From Terasakiella sp033100395 (GTDB lineage: Bacteria; Pseudomonadota; Alphaproteobacteria; Rhodospirillales; Terasakiellaceae), in contig NZ_JAWLVJ010000011.1 in the NCBI RefSeq assembly GCF_033100395.1, positions 1-64,000 on the forward strand: 64,000 nucleotides of DNA, read 5' to 3'. The notes below the pieces were generated by a model that saw only the letters and a list, made by a program, of their open reading frames with translations, searched no databases and was not told the origin of the DNA. A program made the position numbers and the translations under genes. Below, in pieces: positions 51,729 through 60,179 of the stretch. The number at the start of each line of letters is the position of its first letter. The stretch's first letter is position 1.

Positions 51729-53507
51729 TTAGCCCTTATTGATTTCGATATTTTTTACAAGTTTTAACAGATTTCCTTCGCCTTGTGTGGGGCGAAGATA
51801 TTGGACATCGTCCATAACTTCCTGAATCAGGTGCGTTCCAAGCCCGCCTGGTCGGATATCTTCCAGGTCACGCGGCTTGATTTTGCTCGGTTCCACAAGG
51901 GGGGCAAAATCCCGCAGTCTAAAGACCAAACGGCCCGGTCTGTGACGCACGGTCAGTTCAATTTCTTCATCGCTCGGCCCGCCGTATGCATGGCGTATGA
52001 CGTTCTGGCAAGCTTCATCAAGGGCCAAGACCACATCGTTGATCTGGCCATCATCACAGCCCACCTTGATGCACGCCTCGCGCACACAGGCTCTGGCCAA
52101 TTTCATCCAGGACGGTTGTGCCGGGAACTTGAAATCAATCAGCCAGTCGCCATCAATTTCTTCGTTGGAAATATCACTGTCCTGCACCTGTTTGGCCGTT
52201 TCCACATCCTTGAGACGTTGCGAATCGGTGAGCGCCAGTACGGTTACATCATCGCGCAGTTTCATGTTTGTATGCGATACTGCTTGCACGAGTGTGTTTA
52301 ATTGCACGTTCAGGCTGCTGTCTTTGTGGGTGGTCAGGATTTGCTGAACCCCGGAATCTTCCAGTGGGGCACCTGTGTGGGTGTATCCTTCGGTCAGCCC
52401 GTCTGTATAAATATAAAGGGCACCATGGTTTGGGAAAATCTGCGCTTCTTCATAGGCCCCGTCTTCACCAGGTAACGGCGGTACAATCCCGAGCGGTGGT
52501 CCATCTGCGCCAAAGGTCTTAAATTCCCCATCGCAATGAAGCAAAACAGGTTCGTGACCTGCATTGGAAATCCGGATCAAGCCTTCACAACCCGGACGCG
52601 GATCATAAATGCCAGCCACCATCGTGACGAACATGCCGTGGGCTGCCGTTTCGCAAAGTTCTGCATTGATCCGACCCAATAGTTTACCCGGATCACGCAC
52701 GGTCTTGCCAAGACATCTGAATAGTGATGCGGTCTTTGCCATCAAAAGAGCTGCGTTAATGCCTTTGCCGGAGACATCGCCAAGGGCAAAATAGATACGG
52801 CCATCAGGCAGGGTGAAATAGTCAAAAAAGTCGCCGGATACCCCGCGCGCGGCCTTGTTGATCCCGGTGATTTGCGCATTTTCCCCTTTGGAATCTGAGG
52901 CTTCGGGCAGGAAGCGGCGTTGAATTTCGGCAGCCAGTTCAAGTTCACGTTTGACCCGTTCTTGTTCCACCAGGGCCTTTGCCATGCGCGCATTAATTAC
53001 GGCAAGTGCCGCAGATGCCGCCAGTGTTTCCAGAATTTTCAGATCGTTTGCTTCAAACAGGTCATCCTGGTTCTTTTTATTCACCAATTCGATTGCGCCA
53101 ACACAGCGGTCTTTTACGCTTAGGGGCGCACAGAGAATGGACCGGGTGGTAAAGCCTGTCTGGTCATCGACCGCGCCATAAAAGTTCGGATCATTTTGCA
53201 CATCGCGCACCAAAGCGCCTTCGTTTTTGGCAACGGATTTACCGACGATACCCTGCCCATATTGCAGGGTCAGTCCGGTGATTTCGGTCGCGCCATAACA
53301 GGCAACGCAGGTGATGATTTGTGTGGTTTCATCCAGCAGAAAGACAGCCGCACCTTCGGCCCCCAGATAATCGGTGATTTGGGGCAAGGCAGAGAGCAGG
53401 GTTTCGTCCACATTTAAGGTGTTGGCGAATTCTGCCGTCATGCTGGCAAGAAGGTTAACTTGTTCGTTGATACCAACAGGTATCGATTCGTCTGTTTGCT
53501 GTTCCAT
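51729..53507 (-). CDS. GAF-SpoIIE phosphatase with C-terminal HATPase domain
   Basis: A 592-residue cytosolic protein. GAF domain at about 30-175 (LPQITDYLGAEGAAVFLLDE, FTTRSILCAPLSV). PP2C-like SpoIIE domain at about 200-420 (ARGVSGDFFDYF, FALGDVSGKGINAALLMAK, ISNAGHEP, TDGLTEGY), and a C-terminal GHKL ATPase (DVVLALDEACQNVIRHAYGG) of the anti-sigma kinase type. It could both phosphorylate and dephosphorylate an STAS partner; the next gene is one. ATG 53507 is chosen; the frame is open to TTG 53570. Confidence 0.9.
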   Translation of the reverse strand: MEQQTDESIPVGINEQVNLLASMTAEFANTLNVDETLLSALPQITDYLGAEGAAVFLLDETTQIITCVACYGATEITGLTLQYGQGIVGKSVAKNEGALVRDVQNDPNFYGAVDDQTGFTTRSILCAPLSVKDRCVGAIELVNKKNQDDLFEANDLKILETLAASAALAVINARMAKALVEQERVKRELELAAEIQRRFLPEASDSKGENAQITGINKAARGVSGDFFDYFTLPDGRIYFALGDVSGKGINAALLMAKTASLFRCLGKTVRDPGKLLGRINAELCETAAHGMFVTMVAGIYDPRPGCEGLIRISNAGHEPVLLHCDGEFKTFGADGPPLGIVPPLPGEDGAYEEAQIFPNHGALYIYTDGLTEGYTHTGAPLEDSGVQQILTTHKDSSLNVQLNTLVQAVSHTNMKLRDDVTVLALTDSQRLKDVETAKQVQDSDISNEEIDGDWLIDFKFPAQPSWMKLARACVREACIKVGCDDGQINDVVLALDEACQNVIRHAYGGPSDEEIELTVRHRPGRLVFRLRDFAPLVEPSKIKPRDLEDIRPGGLGTHLIQEVMDDVQYLRPTQGEGNLLKLVKNIEINKG

Positions 53508-53663
53508 GGACCCTACTATGACCAAATTATCTGTAAAGGAAAAGGGCCTCTTTGGGTATTTTTCGAACAATCTTTTCGGGAAGTTGAATTGTTACTGTTT
53601 CAGTTTCGTTAAAGTCTTGTGACAAAGCCCGTCTGGCAATTGACGCGGGCGCGAAGATGAACA

Positions 53664-53693
53664 TTCTTAGGACCAGTTATCGCTACGTATAAT
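53664..53693 (+). promoter_or_regulatory. Promoter of the EAL-CBS-GGDEF gene
   Basis: A consensus -10 TATAAT (53688-53693) is preceded after 18 bases by a weak -35 TTCTTA (53664-53669). A start near 53700 excludes the TTG at 53694 as a translational start. Confidence 0.55.
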
Positions 53694-53744
53694 TTGGTTG
53701 AGGGTGAGTTGGATTTTTCTACGCATCATACGGTGGATATTCAG

Positions 53745-55547
53745 ATGTTCGATTTTAATGATATAGCGCCCCTTGGCCATGAAGATCCGTCGGATGACGC
53801 AAAAGCTTTTCTGGAAAATGCCCGGCGTGTGCTGGATTACGCCTTTCAGCCGATCGTAGATATTCATAACGGTACGGTCTTTGGCTATGAAGCTTTGATG
53901 CGACATCATGACAAACTGGGTGTTGAAACCATCTTTGATGTGTTTGATACAGCAGATCAGTTTAACATCCTGCACCGGTTCGATATGATGGTGCGGGCCC
54001 ATGTGATCAGTAAATTTTCCAAACTGCCGCGTAATCATCGCACTCGCTTGTTTTATAATCTGGATAACCGGATCATTACCTCACCTGATTATTTCCGGGG
54101 TGGTACCAAGGCGTTGCTGAAACAAAGCAATTTGCCAGCCTCAATCTTGTGTCTGGAAATTTCTGAACGCCATGAAGTTTCCATGAAAATGGCGGAAAAC
54201 AACCTTGCGCGTTATCGCGGCGAAGATTACAGCACAGCGATTGATGATTTCGGTGCAGGTTATTCGGGCTTGAAGCTGTTGCATGAACATCAGCCGGATT
54301 ATATCAAAATTGATCGCTCCCTCATCAGCGGGATTGATAAAGATAAAAAACTGAAACTGATGGTTTCTACCATGACGGACCTTGCCCATGTGCTGGGGAT
54401 TTTTGTCATTGCGGAAGGGGTGGAAACTGAAGCGCAGCTGGCGGTCTGTAAAGAGATTGGCTGTGATCTGGTGCAGGGCTATTTTGTCTGTCGCCCGCAG
54501 CTGGACCCGGGCGCTTTTTCTACCAGTTACCCCTGCGTTGTCTCCACCGGGCGGCGCAAGGAACATAAGGAAAATGAAGAAACCAGCATTATCTACGAAC
54601 AGATTGAATATCGCCCGGTCCTGCGTATTGATGATGACATGAACATCGTGTTCGAAGCTTTTCGCAGCAACAAGGAGATGACTTTCTTCCCGGTTGTGGA
54701 TGCCAGTGGTAGCCCGCTTGGGATTGTGCGCGAACATGCTTTGAAAGAATATACTTATTCACCTTTTGGCAAAGACCTGATCGCCAATCGTGGGGCGGGC
54801 CTGACGCTGCGTAAATTTTTAAGTGCGTGTCCGGTAGCCGATATTCAGGCCAGTACACAGTCTATCCTTGAAAATTACAGCCTGTCGGAAAGCCCGGAAG
54901 GGATCATTCTGGTCAAGGATTTCAGCTATCTTGGTTTCCTATCCGCTTCCTCCTTGCTGCGGGTCATTAATGAAAATAATTTAGCCCAAGCACGTGACAG
55001 CAGCCCACTGACTAAATTGCCGGGCAATTCGTCGATCTCTTCCTTTGTCAGCGATGCGGTTAATGACAGTCAGGATGCAACCGTTCTAGCCTATATGGAT
55101 CTGGATAATTTTAAGGCCTTTAATGATGCCTATGGGTTCCGCCAGGGGGACCGTGCCATTCTGCTATTTGCAGAACTGATGCGCAAAGTCTTTCAGGGGG
55201 AAAATGCTTTTCTTGGTCATGTGGGCGGGGATGATTTCTTCATCGGGATGCGCAACAGCCAATTGGCAGATGTGCAGGAAAAAGTGGTGGATTTGCTTAA
55301 GTGTTTCTCGGTTGATGTGGAAAGCTTTTATGATGCCAAGGCACGCGAGCAAGGCTATCTGGACGGCAAAGACCGCGATGGCAATCCCCGTCAGTTCCCG
55401 CTTATGAGCTGTAGTGCTGCGCTTCTTTCTCTGCCATCAAACCGCGAAGTGGGTGGCCCGACCTTTGAAGATCTGGATAACGCGATTGCTCAACTTAAAA
55501 AGGAAGCCAAGGCCTCTTCAAGCCATATGGCTGTTTGCTGTTTCTAA
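53745..55547 (+). CDS. EAL-CBS-GGDEF cyclic-di-GMP protein
   Basis: A 600-residue cytosolic protein. The EAL phosphodiesterase domain comes first (about 25-265): FGYEALMR, LEISERHE, IDDFGAGYSGL, YIKIDRSLI and AEGVETE, all catalytic landmarks present. Then about 270-415 is a CBS pair-like segment (FFPVVDASGSPLGIVREH), and last a GGDEF domain with active site GGDDF. DNFKAFNDAYGFRQGDRAI is conserved. The order EAL before GGDEF is the reverse of the common one. It is transcribed divergently from the SpoIIE-STAS-Mla operon. ATG 53745 is supported by the -10 at 53688. Confidence 0.88.
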   Translation: MFDFNDIAPLGHEDPSDDAKAFLENARRVLDYAFQPIVDIHNGTVFGYEALMRHHDKLGVETIFDVFDTADQFNILHRFDMMVRAHVISKFSKLPRNHRTRLFYNLDNRIITSPDYFRGGTKALLKQSNLPASILCLEISERHEVSMKMAENNLARYRGEDYSTAIDDFGAGYSGLKLLHEHQPDYIKIDRSLISGIDKDKKLKLMVSTMTDLAHVLGIFVIAEGVETEAQLAVCKEIGCDLVQGYFVCRPQLDPGAFSTSYPCVVSTGRRKEHKENEETSIIYEQIEYRPVLRIDDDMNIVFEAFRSNKEMTFFPVVDASGSPLGIVREHALKEYTYSPFGKDLIANRGAGLTLRKFLSACPVADIQASTQSILENYSLSESPEGIILVKDFSYLGFLSASSLLRVINENNLAQARDSSPLTKLPGNSSISSFVSDAVNDSQDATVLAYMDLDNFKAFNDAYGFRQGDRAILLFAELMRKVFQGENAFLGHVGGDDFFIGMRNSQLADVQEKVVDLLKCFSVDVESFYDAKAREQGYLDGKDRDGNPRQFPLMSCSAALLSLPSNREVGGPTFEDLDNAIAQLKKEAKASSSHMAVCCF

Positions 55548-55602
55548 CAACTTGAGTTACCCTTTTATTGTTAAAGGGATAACTACACGTCGGGAGGGGC
55601 GC

Positions 55603-57141
55603 ATGTTTGAAACGGCTGAGTTGGGGCGATCTGTTTCCAAAAAGGAATTTGAAGAAAAAGTACAAGATCTGCGTATTGAACTACTTGAAATACAACAGGA
55701 ATTACGAAATTGCGATTTTCCGGTCATCATCGTGATGGCAGGGGTTGATGGCGCTGGTAAGGGGACCACGGTCAACCTGTTGAATGAATGGATGGATTCG
55801 CGCTGGATTGATAACAATGCTTATGTGCGTCACAGTGATGAAGAATCAGAACGTCCGCCATATTGGCGCTATTGGCGCGACCTGCCACCCAAGGGCAAAA
55901 TAGGGATTTTCTTAAGCTCGTGGTATAGCTCCCCTTTCATCGACAGGGCCTATGATAAAATCGATCAGGCGGAATATGATGAACGTCTGGATCGTATCAA
56001 AGCCTTTGAAAAAACACTGGCTGATGACGGGGCATTGATCCTGAAATTCTGGATGCATCTGGGTAAGGATGCGCAGAAAAAACGCCTAAAAAAGCTGGAA
56101 AAAGACGAACTTCAATCTTGGCGGGTCACCGAAACCGACTGGGAACACTGGCGCAAATACGATAGCTTCATTGATGCGGCTGAACGACTGATTATGCGTA
56201 CCTCCAAAGGTCATGCGCCCTGGTCCATTGTGGAAGGGGCGGATAACCGGTATGGATCACTGACCGTTGCCCAACAGGTGCGCGGTGCCATCACGCGTCA
56301 TATGGAAATGCGCAAATCCCAGAAAGAGGCACTGGCGGCCTTGAAGAAAAAACAGGCGACAGCGAAGAAGCCTGCGAAAAAGAAAACCGACAAAGATGCC
56401 CCTGTTGAACAGCTGCCTTATCCAACCGTGCTCAGCCGTCTGGATATGACCAAGGTTGCGGAAAAAGAAGCCTATAAGAAAGAGTTGAAAGCCCTGCAGG
56501 GTCGCTTGAATAAACTGTCGCGCAAGGCAACGGAGAAAGGCATTTCTACCGTTCTGGTCTTTGAAGGCAGTGATGCTGCAGGTAAAGGCGGGAATATCCG
56601 CCGGATCACGACAGCGTTGGATGCGCGCAGTTACAAGGTTCTTCCCTTTGCTGCGCCCAATGATGAAGAACGTGCCCATCATTACCTTTGGCGGTTTTGG
56701 CGTCATATGTCACGCGCTGGCCGGATTACCATCTTTGACCGGTCCTGGTATGGCCGGGTGCTGGTGGAACGGTGCGAAGGTTTTGCGCGCGAAGATGAAT
56801 GGCGTCGCGCCTATGGGGAGATCGTGGACTTCGAAGATCAGATTGTGGATCACGGCACCGTCTTGCTGAAGTTCTGGATTCATATCGATCCGGACGAACA
56901 GCTGGCGCGTTTTAAAGCGCGTGAAGTGACCCCCTGGAAACAGTGGAAACTGACAGATGAAGACTGGCGTAACCGGGAAAAATGGGCCGAATATGAAGAA
57001 GCGGTCAATGATCTGGTGGAAAAGACCAGTACCTCAAACGCGCCCTGGACACTGGTGGAAGGCAACGACAAAAAGTTCGCCCGCCTGAAAGTGCTAACTG
57101 CTGTGTGTGAAGCGCTGGAAAAACGCCTGAAGCAGAAGTAA
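55603..57141 (+). CDS. pap: Two-domain PPK2: polyphosphate:AMP phosphotransferase
   Basis: A 512-residue enzyme with two PPK2 P-loop domains. The first Walker A is GVDGAGKGTT (about 47-55), with ERPPYWRYWRDLP; the second is GSDAAGKGG (about 322-330), with HYLWRFWRHMS, FDRSWYGRVLVER and LKFWIHID. A lysine-rich linker joins them near 240-260. This tandem form is class II PPK2, which uses polyphosphate to make ADP from AMP. GGGAGGGG precedes ATG 55603; the longer open frame overlaps the GGDEF gene. Confidence 0.9.
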   Translation: MFETAELGRSVSKKEFEEKVQDLRIELLEIQQELRNCDFPVIIVMAGVDGAGKGTTVNLLNEWMDSRWIDNNAYVRHSDEESERPPYWRYWRDLPPKGKIGIFLSSWYSSPFIDRAYDKIDQAEYDERLDRIKAFEKTLADDGALILKFWMHLGKDAQKKRLKKLEKDELQSWRVTETDWEHWRKYDSFIDAAERLIMRTSKGHAPWSIVEGADNRYGSLTVAQQVRGAITRHMEMRKSQKEALAALKKKQATAKKPAKKKTDKDAPVEQLPYPTVLSRLDMTKVAEKEAYKKELKALQGRLNKLSRKATEKGISTVLVFEGSDAAGKGGNIRRITTALDARSYKVLPFAAPNDEERAHHYLWRFWRHMSRAGRITIFDRSWYGRVLVERCEGFAREDEWRRAYGEIVDFEDQIVDHGTVLLKFWIHIDPDEQLARFKAREVTPWKQWKLTDEDWRNREKWAEYEEAVNDLVEKTSTSNAPWTLVEGNDKKFARLKVLTAVCEALEKRLKQK

Positions 57142-57150
57142 GGACACTGT

Positions 57151-57220
57151 GTCCCGGCGCAGGCCGGGACCTGTTGTATGACAAGCACTTCGTGAGAAAG
57201 GCCCCGGCCTTCGCCGGGGC
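57151..57220. repeat. Two palindromic repeats after pap
   Basis: GTCCCGGC-GCAG-GCCGGGAC (57151-57170) and GCCCCGGC-CTTC-GCCGGGGC (57201-57220) lie in inverted orientation between convergent genes, where they may end both transcripts. Confidence 0.8.
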
Positions 57221-57234
57221 ACATTGCGTGGTGG

Positions 57235-57492
57235 TTAAACCAACCCATCCATAAACGTCGCAAGCTTGATATCCAGTTCACTCACCCCACCCGTATCGTG
57301 AGTGGTCAGCGTCACTTCGACTTTGTTCCAGACATTGAACCATTCCGGATGATGGTTCATCTGTTCGGCCTTGAGCGCAGCCCGGCTCATAAAACCGAAA
57401 GCTTCGTTGAAGTTTTCGAACTGGAACGTGCGTGTAATGGCGTCGCGGCCCTCAACAGGTGTCCAGTCCGGCAGGCTTGAGATATCAATCAT
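57235..57492 (-). CDS. phhB: 4a-hydroxytetrahydrobiopterin dehydratase (PhhB/DCoH)
   Basis: An 85-residue enzyme that dehydrates pterin-4a-carbinolamine after phenylalanine hydroxylase. EQMNHHPEWFNVWNKVEVTLTTHD contains the catalytic HH and W residues of the family. AAGGAG lies nine bases before ATG 57492; the open frame to 57552 has no family support. No phhA is in view. It converges on pap. Confidence 0.9.
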   Translation of the reverse strand: MIDISSLPDWTPVEGRDAITRTFQFENFNEAFGFMSRAALKAEQMNHHPEWFNVWNKVEVTLTTHDTGGVSELDIKLATFMDGLV

Positions 57493-57668
57493 GATGGTTT
57501 TCTCCTTACACTTTATGACGTAGGCATTAAAAATGGTTTCACAAGCGAACAATCCACTTGCTTAAAACCATTCAAAACGCTACATCACTCTCAAGTGGGC
57601 CTGATGCTGTAGGGCAGGGCTTTTTGATCCGATGCTTGAAGGCAGGATTTTATTGATAGGAGACACTG

Positions 57669-58625
57669 ATGTCCGATACCCCCGCAATTATGATCTGTGG
57701 TCATGGCAGCCGTGATGATGGCGCTGTTGAAGAATTTAACCTGCTGGCAAAAAACCTGCGTGAACGTTTCCCTGATCGTATGGTGGAAAGCGGTTTTCTT
57801 GAATTTGCCAAGCCGATTATCCGCACAGGTTTGGATAAGCTGGTGGACCAGGGCGCCAAACAAATCCTTTGTGTACCGGGCATGCTGTTTGCCGCAGGCC
57901 ACGTGAAAAACGACCTGCCAAGCGAAATCAATAATTTTGCAGCTGAACATGAAGACCTGGACGTGCGCTTTGGCCGTGAATTGGCCATTGACCGCCGTCT
58001 TCTGGAAGTCTGCAAACAACGTATCATCGAGGCCGAAGCAGCCTGTGAAACCGAAGTGGATCGTAAAGACACTTTGCTGATGGTTGTTGGTCGCGGCACC
58101 AACGATAGTGATGCCAATTCCAACGTTCATAAAGTGATGCGTATGTTGTGGGAAGGTATGGGCTTTGGCTGGGGCGAAGTCTGTTATTCCGGCGTGGCCT
58201 TCCCGCGTGTACCAGAAGGCATGGAACATGCCGCCAAGATGGGCTACAAGCGCGTGATCGCTATTCCTTACTTCCTGTTTACCGGCATTCTGGTGCGCCG
58301 TATTTACGATCAGACAGATGAAGTGGCGGCAAACTATCCGGATATCGAATTTGTCAAAGCCGGTTATCTGAAAGACCACCCGCTGGTGATCGACACCTTT
58401 GTGGAACGGATTGAAGAAATGCTGTCCGGTGAAAACAACATGAACTGTCAGCTCTGTAAATATCGTGAACAGATCATTGGTTATGAAGGCGATGTGGGTG
58501 CGGTTCAGGTTGGTCACCACCATCATGTGATGGGCATCGGCACCGATGGGGATCATCATCACCATCACCACCATGATCACGGCCATCACCACCATCATCA
58601 CCACGACCATGGGGATGATAAGTAA
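57669..58625 (+). CDS. cbiX: Sirohydrochlorin cobaltochelatase CbiX with His-rich tail
   Basis: A 318-residue chelatase inserting Co(II) into sirohydrochlorin. Two chelatase halves are visible: ICGHGSRDDGAVEEFN (His metal site) and GRGTNDSDANSNVHKVMRM, with LCVPGMLFAAGHVKNDLP and VIAIPYFLFTGILV. After about 255 comes MNCQLCKYR, the MxCxxC that binds a [4Fe-4S] cluster in Bacillus CbiX. The tail is His-rich, with two runs of seven His, presumably storing cobalt. It is the first gene of the cobalamin cluster. The preceding 176 bases are too short for a full cobalamin riboswitch and I see none. Confidence 0.92.
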   Translation: MSDTPAIMICGHGSRDDGAVEEFNLLAKNLRERFPDRMVESGFLEFAKPIIRTGLDKLVDQGAKQILCVPGMLFAAGHVKNDLPSEINNFAAEHEDLDVRFGRELAIDRRLLEVCKQRIIEAEAACETEVDRKDTLLMVVGRGTNDSDANSNVHKVMRMLWEGMGFGWGEVCYSGVAFPRVPEGMEHAAKMGYKRVIAIPYFLFTGILVRRIYDQTDEVAANYPDIEFVKAGYLKDHPLVIDTFVERIEEMLSGENNMNCQLCKYREQIIGYEGDVGAVQVGHHHHVMGIGTDGDHHHHHHHDHGHHHHHHHDHGDDK

Positions 58626-58637
58626 GAGGGTGTCATC

Positions 58638-60179
58638 ATGACATACCTTTTCGACAGCTACTTAATGATCGACTGGTCTGCGGCTTCGGCACCTAAAAAA
58701 GGTGCCGACAGCATTTGGTATGCCCTGGTGGAACGAACGGGTGGCAAATTGGTCGAAACTAACCTTAAGAACCCGACCACCCGCGAAGAGGCCATGAAAG
58801 ATGTGGCAGATCTGTTAAGCGATCTGTCTGCGCGCGGGCAAAAGGTGTTGGTTGGCTGTGACTTTGCCTTTGGCTATCCACGTGATTTCGGACAGGCCTT
58901 GAACCTGAAATGGGATGGCGTGTGGCGTGAATTGTCAGCACGCATTACAGACGGGGCGAACAATCATAACAACCGTTTTGAAGTGGCCGCTGAATTCAAC
59001 AAACGATTAAGCGGCACGGCCGGGCCTTTCTGGGGTTGCCCAAAAGCCAAGCAGACAGAGTTTCTGGAAAGCAAAAAGCCGTATCTCAATCCACTGACTA
59101 ATGAAATGCGCCTGTGTGAACAGCGGATTTCGGGTGTCAAACCTGTCTGGCAGTTGTTGGGCACGGGGTGTGTGGGTTCGCAAACCATGATGGGGATTGC
59201 CCATCTGGAAGCCTTGCGTCGTCACCCCTGGATTGCCGATCAGGTGAAGGTCTGGCCGTTTGAAACCGGATTGTCGGCTGATATTCTGGGAGAGATCACA
59301 CTGGCGGAGATTTATCCATCTCAGATCAAGGTTTCTGCGTTAGGGGATTTGCCCAAAGATGCCATTCAGGTGCGCACCATGGCGAAACATTATGCGGAAC
59401 TGGATCAGCTGGGTGAACTGGGTGACCTCTTCCTTGGCGATCAGGATTTGAGCGAAGATGAACGCACCATTGCCGTTGACTATGAAGGCTGGGTCCTTGG
59501 TGTGGGGAAAAGTGATAAAGATCAGGCGCTTGATTGGCTCAATACCTACCTGAAACGCCCGAACGATATCTATAAAAAATCGCAGGAAATGATCGAACAT
59601 GACATCGATGTTTCCGGCTTTGACGAAGAAATGCAGGATGTGGCCATCCGTATGATCCATGCCTGTGGGGATGTAGATGTGGGCGTTGATATCGCTTACA
59701 GCCCCGGTGCCGCAAACATTGGGCGCGCAGCTTTGGCTGACGGGTGCCCGATCCTTGTGGATGTGGAAATGGTATCGCACGGGATTATCCGAAAGCGTTT
59801 GAGCCACAATAATCCGGTGATCTGTACGCTGAATGATGCGCGCACGCCCGCAAAGGCAGAGGAGTTGGGCACGACCCGGTCTGCGGCGGCCGTTGAGTTC
59901 TGGGGGGAATGGCTGGAAGGGTCTGTTGTTGTCATCGGCAATGCCCCGACCGCGCTTTTCCATCTGATTCAGGGTATACTGGATGGACGGTTTAAAAAGC
60001 CTGCCCTGATTGTTGCTTGCCCGGTCGGCTTTGTCGGTGCCATGGAATCAAAAGAAACACTGATTGCCTTGGCCGACGATCTGGGCGTGCCTTATATTAC
60101 GCTGCGTGGACGTCGCGGTGGCAGTGCGATTGCAGCTTCCAGCTTAAACGCCTTGGCGAAAAAGGGGATTACACAATGA
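58638..60179 (+). CDS. cobH: Precorrin-8X methylmutase (CobH) fused to an N-terminal domain of unknown function
   Basis: A 513-residue fusion. Residues about 305-513 are a full CobH: IRMIHACGDVDVG, ILVDVEMVSHGI with the catalytic His381, VICTLNDARTPA, RSAAAVEFW and VGFVGAMESKE, close to Pseudomonas denitrificans CobH. It shifts the methyl group from C-11 to C-12. Residues 1-300 are extra: MIDWSAAS and VGCDFAFGYPRDFG recall the RNase-H-like fold of DUF429-type proteins. I do not recognise this domain with certainty. Its gene is 12 bases after cbiX and overlaps cobL by four bases. Confidence 0.85.
   Translation: MTYLFDSYLMIDWSAASAPKKGADSIWYALVERTGGKLVETNLKNPTTREEAMKDVADLLSDLSARGQKVLVGCDFAFGYPRDFGQALNLKWDGVWRELSARITDGANNHNNRFEVAAEFNKRLSGTAGPFWGCPKAKQTEFLESKKPYLNPLTNEMRLCEQRISGVKPVWQLLGTGCVGSQTMMGIAHLEALRRHPWIADQVKVWPFETGLSADILGEITLAEIYPSQIKVSALGDLPKDAIQVRTMAKHYAELDQLGELGDLFLGDQDLSEDERTIAVDYEGWVLGVGKSDKDQALDWLNTYLKRPNDIYKKSQEMIEHDIDVSGFDEEMQDVAIRMIHACGDVDVGVDIAYSPGAANIGRAALADGCPILVDVEMVSHGIIRKRLSHNNPVICTLNDARTPAKAEELGTTRSAAAVEFWGEWLEGSVVVIGNAPTALFHLIQGILDGRFKKPALIVACPVGFVGAMESKETLIALADDLGVPYITLRGRRGGSAIAASSLNALAKKGITQ

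Noticed and set aside
57493..57668. Cobalamin riboswitch ahead of cbiX
   Set aside because: I looked for the B12 box and long structured leader; the 176 bases show only an AATGGTTT/AAACCATT inverted repeat and no recognisable B12 box.
57591..58610. 339-codon reverse open frame starting with Met/Val repeats
   Set aside because: Antisense to cbiX; the MVVVMMV start is only the complement of the His-rich tail.
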